Below, one piece after another: positions 17,879-26,218 of a stretch of DNA of 64,000 nucleotides. The notes below the pieces were generated by a model. It made no database searches. It worked only from the letters and a program-made list of their open reading frames with translations, and was not told where the DNA came from. How positions within the stretch are numbered: position 1 is the stretch's first letter; every line of letters starts with the position of its first letter. Location of the stretch: contig NZ_CP053069.1 in the NCBI RefSeq assembly GCF_013003965.1, positions 1,085,419 through 1,149,418 of the forward strand, written 5' to 3'. The stretch is from Usitatibacter rugosus (GTDB lineage: Bacteria > Pseudomonadota > Gammaproteobacteria > Burkholderiales > Usitatibacteraceae). The position numbers and the translations under genes were made by a program.

Positions 17879-18359
17879 GGATCGAAGTATATCGGCCGTA
17901 GGCTTTCTCGATGGCGTCTCGCTGGTACGAGTGGAGACGAGCGTCGATATCGACATGGCCACCGCCGATGTCTTTCATTACGCCACGGCGCCGTACCTCT
18001 GGCACACGTGGCATCCGGCCACGGCCGCCGTCTCCAACGTGCCCTCGCGGCCCATCGGCCTGGGCGAGACGGTGCGGGAAAGAATCCACGTCGGCTTGAA
18101 GCGCTTCGAAACAACTTGGACGGTGGTCGAGTGCCGCCCGCCCGACACGTGGGTCATCGTGACTGACTCGGGGCAAGGCGTGGCGCGCATCCGCTACATC
18201 GTCTCGCCACTGGCCGGGGGCAGCCGCTTCACGCGCATCCTGGAGTACCGCTCGCGGGTCTGGCCCTGGCGCTGGATCGACTCGTCGCTGATGCGGTGGA
18301 TCCTCAGCCGCCAGTCGCGGCGCGCGCTGAATCAGCTGAAGCGGGTCCTAGAGAGCTAA
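17877..18359 (+). CDS. SRPBCC-family protein (polyketide cyclase/dehydrase-like)
   Basis: 160 residues if the ATG at 17877 is used; this ATG shares the palindrome CATG with the start of the divergent peptidase, so the true start may be an in-frame GTG slightly downstream (V-E-T-S-V-D-I). The core (V-D-I-D-M-A-T-A-D-V-F-H-Y-A-T, W-H-P, G-L-G-E-T-V-R-E-R, V-V-E-C-R-P-P) fits the helix-grip START/SRPBCC fold that binds hydrophobic ligands. Function unknown. Confidence 0.75.
   Translation: MDRSISAVGFLDGVSLVRVETSVDIDMATADVFHYATAPYLWHTWHPATAAVSNVPSRPIGLGETVRERIHVGLKRFETTWTVVECRPPDTWVIVTDSGQGVARIRYIVSPLAGGSRFTRILEYRSRVWPWRWIDSSLMRWILSRQSRRALNQLKRVLES
17886..17891 (-). promoter_or_regulatory. Possible -10 box of the M28 peptidase gene
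   Basis: On the minus strand this reads TATACT, placed so that transcription would begin at or next to the ATG at 17878. No strong -35 box is seen at the proper distance. If real, the peptidase mRNA is leaderless. Confidence 0.3.
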
Positions 18360-18373
18360 GCCGATATGGAGGG

Positions 18374-19438
18374 TCACAACTCGATGACGCTTCCCTCGGA
18401 CCCTCCGTACGTGACGGTGTACGTCTTGGGTTCCAGAAGTTTTGAATCCATCCACATTTCGTTTTGAGGGGTTTGATAGTTGAAATGAAGCTCGCCACCG
18501 GCAAACGAGATGAGCTTCGCGATGGCAATGGGATTCGGATGTCCGAATCGCTTTCCATTTGTCGAGATGATGTGTCGTTTGCAGTGCATTGACGCAAGCA
18601 GCTCCCGATCGATGTTTTGGGCGCTGCCATGGTGTGGAACCTTGAACGCCGCCAACTCGGTCGGTGTCCGCACACGGCGTAATGAATCGGTCAGAACCCC
18701 GGAAAATGCATCGGCGCCGAAAAGAACGGTCTTTTCGTCGTAGCTTGCAAGGAAGGCGATGCTGCTCCCATTGGCTACCGCAGTGTCTCTCCCGACCCTG
18801 GACTCGGCGAGCAACCGTACATCAGGGGTCCCTCGCAAAACTTCGTCCTCCCACGAGCCATCCGTTTCCGGGATCGATGCGGTTTGGCCCGCTTGGATGC
18901 CGGCCTCCCGAATTTCCTCCCACCAGACCTTGGCGAGGTCTGCCAAGTGCCTTGAATACGGGGACAGCAACGTCAGCTTCATGCCCTTGAATGCTTTCTC
19001 CGGCAAGTCGCCGACGTCAGGAACAACGACCGCGTTTTCGTCAAAGCTTGTGTTCCATCGCAATCGGCGATTGAAAATCAGCTTCGATAGCTGCTCCCCA
19101 TGCCGGACGCTTCGGTCTACTTCGTCGGGATCAATGGCGGCCTTGGGTAGGTGCTGGAATCCGTTGAACCACACCTCACCGATCGACACTCCGAGGTCTT
19201 CGAGGTCGCGGAGCAGAGGTAGAGCCCCGCCGATGTGATCGGCGTCGACGTGGGTGATAACCAGCAATTCAAACCGACGTTCGTTAGGAGACAGACCTTC
19301 GATGAGAGGCCTGAGAACGTCCGAATACACGCCAGTTGGTCCGCAATCGATCAGCATGCGATTCGTCTCGCCAGCCTGCCCGTATTCGATCAGCAGCGAG
19401 TCACCGTACTCGGCGGGTAGTGCCCGAATCCGAAACAT
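18374..19438 (-). CDS. ComEC/Rec2-like MBL-fold protein (soluble), candidate defence-island component
   Basis: 354 residues, preceded by an AAGGAAC ribosome site. The metallo-beta-lactamase signature is T-H-V-D-A-D-H-I-G-G (residues 62-71: H63, D65, D67, H68) with a later V-P-H-H-G-S metal motif and an F-G-A-D-A aspartate. This is the arrangement of the ComEC/Rec2 MBL branch, but there are no membrane helices. The base composition is visibly lower in GC than the neighbours on the left. It is divergent from the CHAT operon at 19538, 99 bases away. Proteins of this branch may act on nucleic acids or nucleotides; whether it is an effector, a regulator or a signal-degrading enzyme is inference. 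Confidence 0.85.
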   Translation of the reverse strand: MFRIRALPAEYGDSLLIEYGQAGETNRMLIDCGPTGVYSDVLRPLIEGLSPNERRFELLVITHVDADHIGGALPLLRDLEDLGVSIGEVWFNGFQHLPKAAIDPDEVDRSVRHGEQLSKLIFNRRLRWNTSFDENAVVVPDVGDLPEKAFKGMKLTLLSPYSRHLADLAKVWWEEIREAGIQAGQTASIPETDGSWEDEVLRGTPDVRLLAESRVGRDTAVANGSSIAFLASYDEKTVLFGADAFSGVLTDSLRRVRTPTELAAFKVPHHGSAQNIDRELLASMHCKRHIISTNGKRFGHPNPIAIAKLISFAGGELHFNYQTPQNEMWMDSKLLEPKTYTVTYGGSEGSVIEL

Positions 19439-19537
19439 GGGTGTTCCTTCACAGTCGCGGTAACATATTTCCGCGTCGTCCCAGGAGACGCTTGAGCATG
19501 CATCCCCGGAAATTGGCGCCGCCAGGGAGAACGAAAA

Positions 19538-20581
19538 ATGAAGCTACTCTTTGTTGCGAGCAATCCGCAAGATCAGAAAACATTGGCCCTGGAACGGGAA
19601 ATTACCGAAATCCAGCGGCGGATTGGTTGGCAATCGACGGGAACCGTCGAATTCACTTTCCTGCCCGCTCTCGCAGTTGAGGATTTCACGACTACCCTCT
19701 TGAAGGTGCGACCGGATGTCGTCCACCTGTCCGCGCACGGAGACAACGAAGCTCTTCGCATGGCCAGTGCGAGCGGTAAGTCGATAGAGATCACCGGCGA
19801 AATCCTTGCTGCCATGCTGACAGTCCGAGTTCGCCCGAAGCTGGTTTACGTCAATGCGTGTAACTCCGCCGCGATAGCGAAGGAGATCGCCAAGGTTGTG
19901 CCAATGGCGATTGGATCGACGGCCTCAATCGAAAACGGTGCTGCCCGTGCCACTGCCATCGTGTTCTACGAGGGCCTTTTGTCGGGCTCCACCGTGACCG
20001 AAGCGTTTCACGCTTCTAGCGCCCTTCTGTCCGCTCTTTCGGGAGGAACAGCGCAATCTGCGCTATTTCCAAGTGGAAGCACCGATCTCCCCGCCACCGT
20101 GTCGCTCGTCCACCTTCCGAAGATCGTCGCGAAATTTCCTGAAAAAACCAACGGCGCGATCGACTACTCCGCTGACAAATTTGGGGAGTTCGACCTGGAC
20201 ATCGGGCTGGCGGGATGTCCAGCCGACACTGTACAAATAGTGTTCTTCACCGACGACGAGACCATGTCCGATGAAGATGAAGGTTGGCTTGATAACTACC
20301 TGGAATCGGACGAGGAGAGAGCTGCGAGTTACGCGAAGATTGTTCGCGGATATCCGGTCAGGGGGAGAATCTGGTGCGAGTCGGTTTGGACCGCGGCGGG
20401 CGACTTTCGCATCTTTGCGACGGGGTCGACGGGAACCGGTCGTACCTTTTCAGCGTACGCGATGGTCTGTGATGCGTTGGAGGCGGGCCTGAGAACCAGC
20501 GAGTACCAGAAGCTCAGGAGCGCCGACCGCGAGGGCATTGCGGCCGCGATCTCGAAACTCAGGGAAAACGATGGGAGCTGA
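19538..20581 (+). CDS. CHAT-domain cysteine protease (caspase-like)
   Basis: 347 residues behind an AGGGAGAA ribosome site. The opening M-K-L-L-F-V-A-S-N-P-Q-D with L-A-L-E-R-E-I-T-E-I is the N-terminal strand-helix pattern common in bacterial CHAT proteins. The catalytic dyad is visible as H-L-S-A-H-G (His67) and Y-V-N-A-C-N-S (Cys108), 41 residues apart as expected. Residues ~200-347 form a second, unrecognised domain with a very acidic loop (T-D-D-E-T-M-S-D-E-D-E) and an F-D-L-D-I-G start. CHAT proteases cleave partner proteins in several bacterial immune systems. It is the first gene of a lower-GC operon with an NDT-like and a TIR-like gene. Confidence 0.85.
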   Translation: MKLLFVASNPQDQKTLALEREITEIQRRIGWQSTGTVEFTFLPALAVEDFTTTLLKVRPDVVHLSAHGDNEALRMASASGKSIEITGEILAAMLTVRVRPKLVYVNACNSAAIAKEIAKVVPMAIGSTASIENGAARATAIVFYEGLLSGSTVTEAFHASSALLSALSGGTAQSALFPSGSTDLPATVSLVHLPKIVAKFPEKTNGAIDYSADKFGEFDLDIGLAGCPADTVQIVFFTDDETMSDEDEGWLDNYLESDEERAASYAKIVRGYPVRGRIWCESVWTAAGDFRIFATGSTGTGRTFSAYAMVCDALEAGLRTSEYQKLRSADREGIAAAISKLRENDGS

Positions 20582-21026
20582 TCGATCGGTCGTTAGACGC
20601 CGCTGGGACGTATTTTTGGCCGCCGGACTGCGTCAGCCGGGGTGCATGCGCCGTAACGCAGAAATCGCGGTTATTGTTCGAGCGGCCGGGATGTCTCTGT
20701 TTTCGCCACAAGAGCAACTGCCGCTGGATGCGAAGGTGACACCCGTCGAAATCGTTGAACACAACCGAAACGGCCTTCTTGCGTGTTCGATCGTGATATT
20801 CGTTCCAGAGGGCGCAGGCGCGGGGGTCTATTTCGAGGTGGGCATGGCCGAGGCGCTTGGAAGGATTGTTGTGGCGTTCGGGCCACCGCCTGCTCCAACT
20901 GAAGGAGCGGTGCCTCTTGGACATTGGCTTCGCATTCCGCCTGCGATGCGTGCTGACTCGCTCGACGAACTGGGTCGGATATTGCGTCGTGTGAGGCAGG
21001 ATAGTTTCGAGAGCGCCGATGGCTAG
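20571..21026 (+). CDS. Nucleoside 2-deoxyribosyltransferase-like protein
   Basis: 151 residues from the ATG at 20571, overlapping the CHAT gene by 11 bases. The W-D-V-F-L-A-A-G strand, the G-M-S-L-F-S-P segment, L-L-A-C-S-I-V-I-F-V-P and the E-V-G-M-A-E-A-L-G helix (Glu89) match the nucleoside 2-deoxyribosyltransferase fold, which is related to the TIR/SLOG group of nucleotide-processing domains. Such domains cleave glycosidic bonds of nucleosides or NAD-like molecules. In this operon a role in making or breaking a nucleotide signal, or in depleting NAD or nucleosides, is plausible but unproven. Confidence 0.75.
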   Translation: MGADRSVVRRRWDVFLAAGLRQPGCMRRNAEIAVIVRAAGMSLFSPQEQLPLDAKVTPVEIVEHNRNGLLACSIVIFVPEGAGAGVYFEVGMAEALGRIVVAFGPPPAPTEGAVPLGHWLRIPPAMRADSLDELGRILRRVRQDSFESADG

Positions 21027-21957
21027 CCCCCGTCTCTTGATTGTCTGCGGAAGCGCTGGCGATGCTCTCGCTCGGGAAGTGCTGTCCGAGTTCGATGACG
21101 CCTTCGACGTCAGCCAAGGAATCTATCGCCTGAGCGGTACGTCGTCGATGGAAGATCTTGAACAACTTGCCGCAAATGCCGATTGTGCAATCCTGGCATC
21201 GACACGTGAGGAGATCCTCGGTGGCCGTACCAAGGCGGCCATCGCAGCTCACGACTCACTGCTCTTCGCGCTGGGCATCCTCGTGGCACGGCTGGGTGCT
21301 CGCCACTGCTTCGTATTGGCTGACAGCATAGACGCGAAAACATTCCTGCCTGCGGAGCGCTTTGGCGTACGCATCGAGTACGTCAGCGGGGCTGCGCATG
21401 AGCGCACAAACCGATTCGACAAGGCGTGCAGCGCGATTCGTCGCCGGTTGGTCTCCAGTTGCAAAGCAAAGCATGCCAACCATGCAACCCTGCGTTGCAA
21501 GACTATCAATGATCGACTTGAACTCTCGGCCAGGGCGGCGAGTCTTCCTTCGACTCCCGAAGACATAAGGGCATTCTTGTTCGGGGTCGAGTCGAACGAC
21601 TTGATCTGCATGGGCGCGTGGTCACTGCATAAGCGCTGTGAGGATATCAATGTGCTCCAGTTCAATGCAAAGGAGCATGCTGACTTGGCTGTGATCAAGG
21701 CGTGGCGCATGCGACAAGTTCAGGCGGCCAAGATTCCTCGGCCGTCCCAAGCAGCACTGGCGAAGGACATAAAGGTCGAACCCGGACTGAAGTTCGTGCT
21801 GGCCGCGCCGGTTGTGGTGGGTCCGACGATCTGGGGTGTCGTGGATTTCGATACAACGACGGCAAGTGGGGCCAAGATTCTCGCAAGCCCATCGGCTCTC
21901 ACAGTCGTACTCAAGCTGGCGGAGCAGATCGCTCAGATCGTGGAGGCACGTTCCTAG
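21019..21957 (+). CDS. TIR-like (CAP12/PF10137-type) domain fused to GAF-like domain
   Basis: 312 residues; the ATG overlaps the previous stop by eight bases. Residues ~5-125 look like the TIR-like domain of predicted nucleotide-binding proteins: A-N-A-D-C-A-I-L-A-S-T, then H-D-S-L-L-F-A-L-G-I-L-V-A-R-L-G-A-R-H-C-F-V-L-A. In that family the second block normally reads N-V-x-F-E-L-G with a catalytic Glu; here the residue is Ala84, so NADase activity is doubtful. Residues ~155-312 end in a GAF-like sequence (L-A-A-P-V-V-V-G-P-T-I-W-G-V-V-D-F-D) that may bind a small ligand. A sensor role for the operon is a reasonable inference. Its stop adjoins the convergent ABC exporter gene with no gap. Confidence 0.7.
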   Translation: MASPRLLIVCGSAGDALAREVLSEFDDAFDVSQGIYRLSGTSSMEDLEQLAANADCAILASTREEILGGRTKAAIAAHDSLLFALGILVARLGARHCFVLADSIDAKTFLPAERFGVRIEYVSGAAHERTNRFDKACSAIRRRLVSSCKAKHANHATLRCKTINDRLELSARAASLPSTPEDIRAFLFGVESNDLICMGAWSLHKRCEDINVLQFNAKEHADLAVIKAWRMRQVQAAKIPRPSQAALAKDIKVEPGLKFVLAAPVVVGPTIWGVVDFDTTTASGAKILASPSALTVVLKLAEQIAQIVEARS

Positions 21958-23811
21958 CTATCGATACCCCGCGGCCTGCAGCTCGAAGAGCTCCGCGTAA
22001 CGCCCGCCCTGGGCGAGCAGCTCCGCATGCGTACCGGTCGCCTCGACCTTGCCGTCGCCCAGCACCACGATGCGGTCGGCCATGCGCACGCTCGAGAAGC
22101 GGTGCGAGATCAGCACCGCGGTCTTGCCCTCCGAGAGCTCCTTGAAGCGCTGGAAGACCTCGAACTCGGCGCGTGCATCGAGCGCGGCCGTGGGCTCGTC
22201 GAGGATCAGCACCTGCGCATCGCGCATGTAGGCCCGTGCGATGGCGATCTTCTGCCACTCGCCGCCGGACAAATCCACGCCGGTCTTGAAGCGCCGGCCA
22301 ATCAGCTGCTCGTAGTGCTCGGGGAGCTTCGCGATCACTTCGTCCGCCAGGCTTCGTTCCGCGGCGAGCTCGATCCTCGCCTGGTCCTTGCGAGCTTCGA
22401 TCAAGCCGACCGCGATGTTGTCGCCGGCACTCAGATGGAAGCGCACGAAGTCCTGGAAGATCACGCCGATATTCCGGCGCAGCTCGAAGAGGTCGTACTC
22501 CTTGAGGTCGTGGCCATCGAGGAGGATTCGCCCCTCGTCCGGGTCGTAGAGGCGCGCGAGCAGCTTCACCAGCGTTGTCTTGCCCGCGCCGTTCTCTCCG
22601 ACGAGTGCGAGCACCTCGCCGGCACGCAGGTTGAACGAGAGGTTGCGCACGGCCCAACGCTCGGCGCCCGGATACTGGAATCCCACGTCCTCGAACGTGA
22701 AGCCCTCGCGAATCGGGTTCGGGAACGGCCGCGGCTTCTTGGGGGAGACGATTTCGGGCTTGATCTCGAAGAACGAGAAGAGATCGTCGAGGTACATCGC
22801 CTGTCCCGCCACGGTCGAGAAGCCGGAGAGGAATTGCTCGAGCAAGCCGCGCAGCCGGAGGAACGAGCCCGACAGGAACGTGAGGTTGCCGATGGTGAAG
22901 TCGCCGTGGAGCGTGCGCCACACGATGTACGCGTAGGCGAAGTAATACGCGACGGTGGAGATCGCGGTGAGCACGCTTCCCCACGCGGCGCGGCGCACGG
23001 CGATCTTCCGGTTGGCGCGGAAGAAGCTGACCGCCAATTCCCGATAGCGCTCGATCAGGAAGCCGTGCAGCCCGAAGATCTTCACTTCCTTCGCGGTGTC
23101 GGCGCCGGCGGCCACCTGGCGCACGTAGTCGAGCTCGCGGCGCTCCGGGGCGCGGTAGTAGTTGAGCCAGTACGACTGCGCGTTGAAGTAGAGCTCGCCG
23201 AGGAAGGACGGAATGAGCGCCACGGCGAGGAGCGCGATCAGCCACGGCGCATAGGCGGCCAGGCCCACGACGAGGCTCGCGATGGTCACCAGGTCCTGCG
23301 CCTGCCCGAAAAGCTGCGTCATGAGTCCCGTGCGGCCCGCCGCCTGCGTGCGGGCGCGCTCGAGGCGGTCCTGGAACTCGCTGTCCTCGAAATCCTCGAG
23401 GTCCAGGGTCGCGGCATGTTCCATCAGTCGCACGCTGGTCGTCGTGCTGAGGCGCTCCCCCAGCAGCGAATCCAGCAGCGAGATGACGCGGCCGAGGAGG
23501 TCCGAGCCGATGCCCAATGCGAACTCGAGGGCGAGCAGCAGGATCACGCGATCCAGGAGCCCGGAGTGATACCAGGCGATGGCGGTCGTGCCGGGCGAGG
23601 GGATTCTCGTGAGGCGCACTACCTCGTCGATGATCAATGCGGCGATGTAGAGCGCCGCCACCGGCAACAGCGAGCGAATCAGGCGCAGCACGATCTCCGC
23701 CGACGCGATGCCCGGGCTCGTCTCCCAGACGAGCTTCAGGAACGGCGGGAGGTTGCGCAGCGCACCGAGGCGCTGGCGGAACGACTGCGGAGGTGGCGCG
23801 GGCGGAGGCAT
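21958..23811 (-). CDS. ABC exporter, fused permease and ATPase
   Basis: 617 residues: an N-terminal six-helix transmembrane domain (about residues 30-330) and a C-terminal ATPase. Walker A is G-E-N-G-A-G-K-T-T, the signature is D-L-S-G-G-E-W-Q-K-I-A and Walker B is V-L-I-L-D-E-P-T-A-A-L-D; the switch histidine is in L-I-S-H-R-F. As a half-transporter it should dimerise and export lipids, peptides or drugs. Pro/Ala-rich N-terminus. No substrate clue in the neighbours; GC content is back to the genome norm. Confidence 0.92.
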   Translation of the reverse strand: MPPPAPPPQSFRQRLGALRNLPPFLKLVWETSPGIASAEIVLRLIRSLLPVAALYIAALIIDEVVRLTRIPSPGTTAIAWYHSGLLDRVILLLALEFALGIGSDLLGRVISLLDSLLGERLSTTTSVRLMEHAATLDLEDFEDSEFQDRLERARTQAAGRTGLMTQLFGQAQDLVTIASLVVGLAAYAPWLIALLAVALIPSFLGELYFNAQSYWLNYYRAPERRELDYVRQVAAGADTAKEVKIFGLHGFLIERYRELAVSFFRANRKIAVRRAAWGSVLTAISTVAYYFAYAYIVWRTLHGDFTIGNLTFLSGSFLRLRGLLEQFLSGFSTVAGQAMYLDDLFSFFEIKPEIVSPKKPRPFPNPIREGFTFEDVGFQYPGAERWAVRNLSFNLRAGEVLALVGENGAGKTTLVKLLARLYDPDEGRILLDGHDLKEYDLFELRRNIGVIFQDFVRFHLSAGDNIAVGLIEARKDQARIELAAERSLADEVIAKLPEHYEQLIGRRFKTGVDLSGGEWQKIAIARAYMRDAQVLILDEPTAALDARAEFEVFQRFKELSEGKTAVLISHRFSSVRMADRIVVLGDGKVEATGTHAELLAQGGRYAELFELQAAGYR

Positions 23812-23818
23812 CGAGTCT

Positions 23819-25462
23819 CTAGTGTGCGGGACGAAGCGTGCAACCCACGGTGGGAAGCGCGCGCCCGATCGCTTCGGCCCATTCCGCGGGGGAAAGGTTC
23901 TCGGCCAATGCGAGCGGCACGAGGCGCTTCCGCTCCGGATTCCAGCAAACGGTATGGAGGTTCGCCGCTTCCCCCCGCTTGCCGCCGAGGCGGGCGAAGG
24001 CTCGCATCGTCGCGGGCACGCCGTCGGCCATCTTCGGGGCGAGCAACACCACGTCGTCGTAGTTCTGGACGAGGAGGCGGTCCGTCAGGGCGGCGGGATG
24101 TATTGGAGGCGACATCAACGCCCCCTGCGCATTGGTCACGAAGAGGATGTCGTCGTAGGCGCGCGGCGCCAGCACCAGCGTGAAGTCGGCCGCCGGCGTT
24201 TCGCGGGCGGTGCGAGCGATGTCGGCTACCAGCGCGCGCATCTGCACCGAAGCTTCGTTCCAGCGCGCGGCGGTTTCCGCGAACGAGAGCGCGCTGACGC
24301 CTGCGAGAACCACCGTCATCGCCGCGAGGGGCAGGGCGGGGCGGGCGACTGCAAGGCCAGCGGCGGCCAGCGCGCCGTAGAACGCCGAGCTCTGGTAGAG
24401 GAAGCGGCCGCCGAGGCCGTCCGCCGGAAGCGAGCCTGCGTGCGGTGCCACCAACGCAACCGTGAGAAGCACGATCATCCCCAGCACCACGAGGACGAAG
24501 CGCCCGTGGCGTTCCGAGGACGGTGCGATCGCCGCATAGAGGATGAGCGCCACATGGGCGGCCATCGCGGATACGACCCACGTGACCGATCCACTGCCGC
24601 GAAACTGCGCGGCCCACCATGCGGGCAGTGTCTCCGCGAGGCCCGACCAGTACGCGATGGAGAGCGCGGCGGCGACCGGCGTCGAACCGCCGTAGACGCG
24701 CGTGGGTGACCCGAAGAAGAAGTAGCGCGCCAGGAGATACAACGCGGCGATCGCGAGCCACGGCGCCGCGCGGCGCACCGCATCCAGCCCGCGGTTGATG
24801 ATGGCGGAGTCGTCATCCTCGGTTCGCACCAACGCGAGAAGCAGGATCGCGAACGGCAGGATCGCGGCCGACTCCTTGCAGAGGAAAGCGGCGATGCCGG
24901 CAAGAAGCGAAAACCACGAAGCCGCATCTCCGAAGTGCCGGCTGCGCAGGAACAGCACGCAGGCCAGCAGCGTGAAGAAGGTCGCCGTCACGTCGAAGCG
25001 CCCGGAGATCCACGCAACGACTTCCACGCTCGGCGCGAAGAAGAGGAAGAGCGCCGCGCCTGCCGCGGAGGCCGCCACGGCGCGCGCACCGCGCACCCCC
25101 GTGGCCATCACGCCCAGGAGACCGGCCAACACCCCGCTCGCCAGGTGCAACGCGACGTTCAGCGCGTGCCAGGCCTCGGGTGCGAGCCCGCTTGTCACGT
25201 AGTTCAGGGCGAGGGACGCGTACGAAAGCGGCCGGTAAAAATGGTTGGCCCCGGCATCGAGGCCGCCGTTCAATTTCGCCGCGAGCTCCGCACCGAGGCG
25301 TCCCTGGCCCTCCCACTGGTGGAACAGCACCAGGGGAACGAAGTCGTCAGCGAGGAAGTACCCGTGCACGAGCGGCACGAGGAGCCCCGCTGCGGCGAGC
25401 CCCACGAGAGCCCATGCGGCGGCGGCGGTCTTGCGGTCCATGTTGCGCTTTGTACCACGCAT
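23819..25462 (-). CDS. Polytopic membrane protein, possibly glycosyltransferase-like
   Basis: 547 residues from the ATG at 25462, which has a GGGAG ribosome site; an ATG at 25441 is the alternative. At least ten hydrophobic segments, then a soluble C-terminal domain of ~130 residues. The early loop F-L-A-D-D-F-V-P-L with acidic pair, N-H-F-Y-R-P-L and the K-E-S-A segment recall membrane glycosyltransferases of the GT-C type, but no family could be fixed. A longer upstream extension of the frame is the antisense of the next gene and was rejected. Confidence 0.7.
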   Translation of the reverse strand: MRGTKRNMDRKTAAAAWALVGLAAAGLLVPLVHGYFLADDFVPLVLFHQWEGQGRLGAELAAKLNGGLDAGANHFYRPLSYASLALNYVTSGLAPEAWHALNVALHLASGVLAGLLGVMATGVRGARAVAASAAGAALFLFFAPSVEVVAWISGRFDVTATFFTLLACVLFLRSRHFGDAASWFSLLAGIAAFLCKESAAILPFAILLLALVRTEDDDSAIINRGLDAVRRAAPWLAIAALYLLARYFFFGSPTRVYGGSTPVAAALSIAYWSGLAETLPAWWAAQFRGSGSVTWVVSAMAAHVALILYAAIAPSSERHGRFVLVVLGMIVLLTVALVAPHAGSLPADGLGGRFLYQSSAFYGALAAAGLAVARPALPLAAMTVVLAGVSALSFAETAARWNEASVQMRALVADIARTARETPAADFTLVLAPRAYDDILFVTNAQGALMSPPIHPAALTDRLLVQNYDDVVLLAPKMADGVPATMRAFARLGGKRGEAANLHTVCWNPERKRLVPLALAENLSPAEWAEAIGRALPTVGCTLRPAH

Positions 25463-25564
25463 GGAACTCCCGGCCGCATTCAGGCTCCCTCGTGTGTCGA
25501 TACGGCATGTCCCCATTCGACCAGGGGTGTGCCGGACTTTCCGGACATTCGAAAAGGAGCTCCC

Positions 25565-26146
25565 ATGGCAACGAAGAAACGCAAGCAGGCCCCGGCGCGC
25601 AAGAAGGCGGCCGCCCGTCCCGCGAAGAAGGCCCCCGTTCGCGCCACCGTGCAGCCGATCGGACCGTGCCTGTGGTTCGACAGCGAGGCGGAGGAGGCGG
25701 CGAAGTTCTACGTCTCGATCTTCAGGAAGGGCAGGATCAAGCAGGTCTCGCACTATCCCAACCAGGGGCAGGACGTGCATCACAAGCCGGCCGGTTCCGT
25801 GATGGTCGTGGACTTCGAGCTGAACGGCACGCCCTTCCAGGCCCTCAACGGCGGGCCGATGCCCCAGTTCAAGTTCAACGAGGGCGTCTCGCTCGTCGTG
25901 ACCTGCGCCGACCAGAAGGAGATCGACTACTACTGGGAGAAGCTGAACGAGGGCGGCGATCCGAGGGCCCAGGCCTGCGGGTGGCTCAAGGACAAGTTCG
26001 GCCTCTCGTGGCAGATCGTGCCCGCCGGCATGACCAGGATGTACAAGGACTACAAATCGCCCAAGACCGAGCGCGCATTCGCCGCGATGATGAAGATGAA
26101 GAAGCTCGACATCGCCACGATCGAGAAGGCCTACGCGGGTAAGTGA
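25565..26146 (+). CDS. PhnB-like VOC-superfamily protein with a basic histone-like N-terminal tail
   Basis: 193 residues. Residues 1-30 are almost only Lys, Arg, Ala and Pro (K-K-R-K-Q-A-P-A-R-K-K-A-A-A-R-P-A-K-K), like bacterial histone H1-like tails. The rest fits the PhnB / 3-demethylubiquinone-9 methyltransferase-like domain: P-C-L-W-F-D-S-E-A-E-E-A-A-K-F-Y, D-F-E-L-N-G-T-P-F-Q-A-L-N-G-G, W-E-K-L-N-E-G-G and C-G-W-L-K-D-K-F-G-L-S-W-Q-I-V-P. The start has a good AAGGAGCT ribosome site. The fusion suggests nucleic-acid binding by the tail; enzymatic activity is unknown. Confidence 0.85.
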   Translation: MATKKRKQAPARKKAAARPAKKAPVRATVQPIGPCLWFDSEAEEAAKFYVSIFRKGRIKQVSHYPNQGQDVHHKPAGSVMVVDFELNGTPFQALNGGPMPQFKFNEGVSLVVTCADQKEIDYYWEKLNEGGDPRAQACGWLKDKFGLSWQIVPAGMTRMYKDYKSPKTERAFAAMMKMKKLDIATIEKAYAGK

Positions 26147-26218
26147 CCCTGTGAGCCGTGCGAGGAACGTCGCTGCCTCGCACGGGTCACAATGGGAATT
26201 CACCAGGAGAGGTCACCC

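Noticed and set aside
16523-17962. Longer M28 peptidase beginning at 17962
   Set aside because: It would place 28 non-family residues in front of a good signal peptide that begins at 17878.
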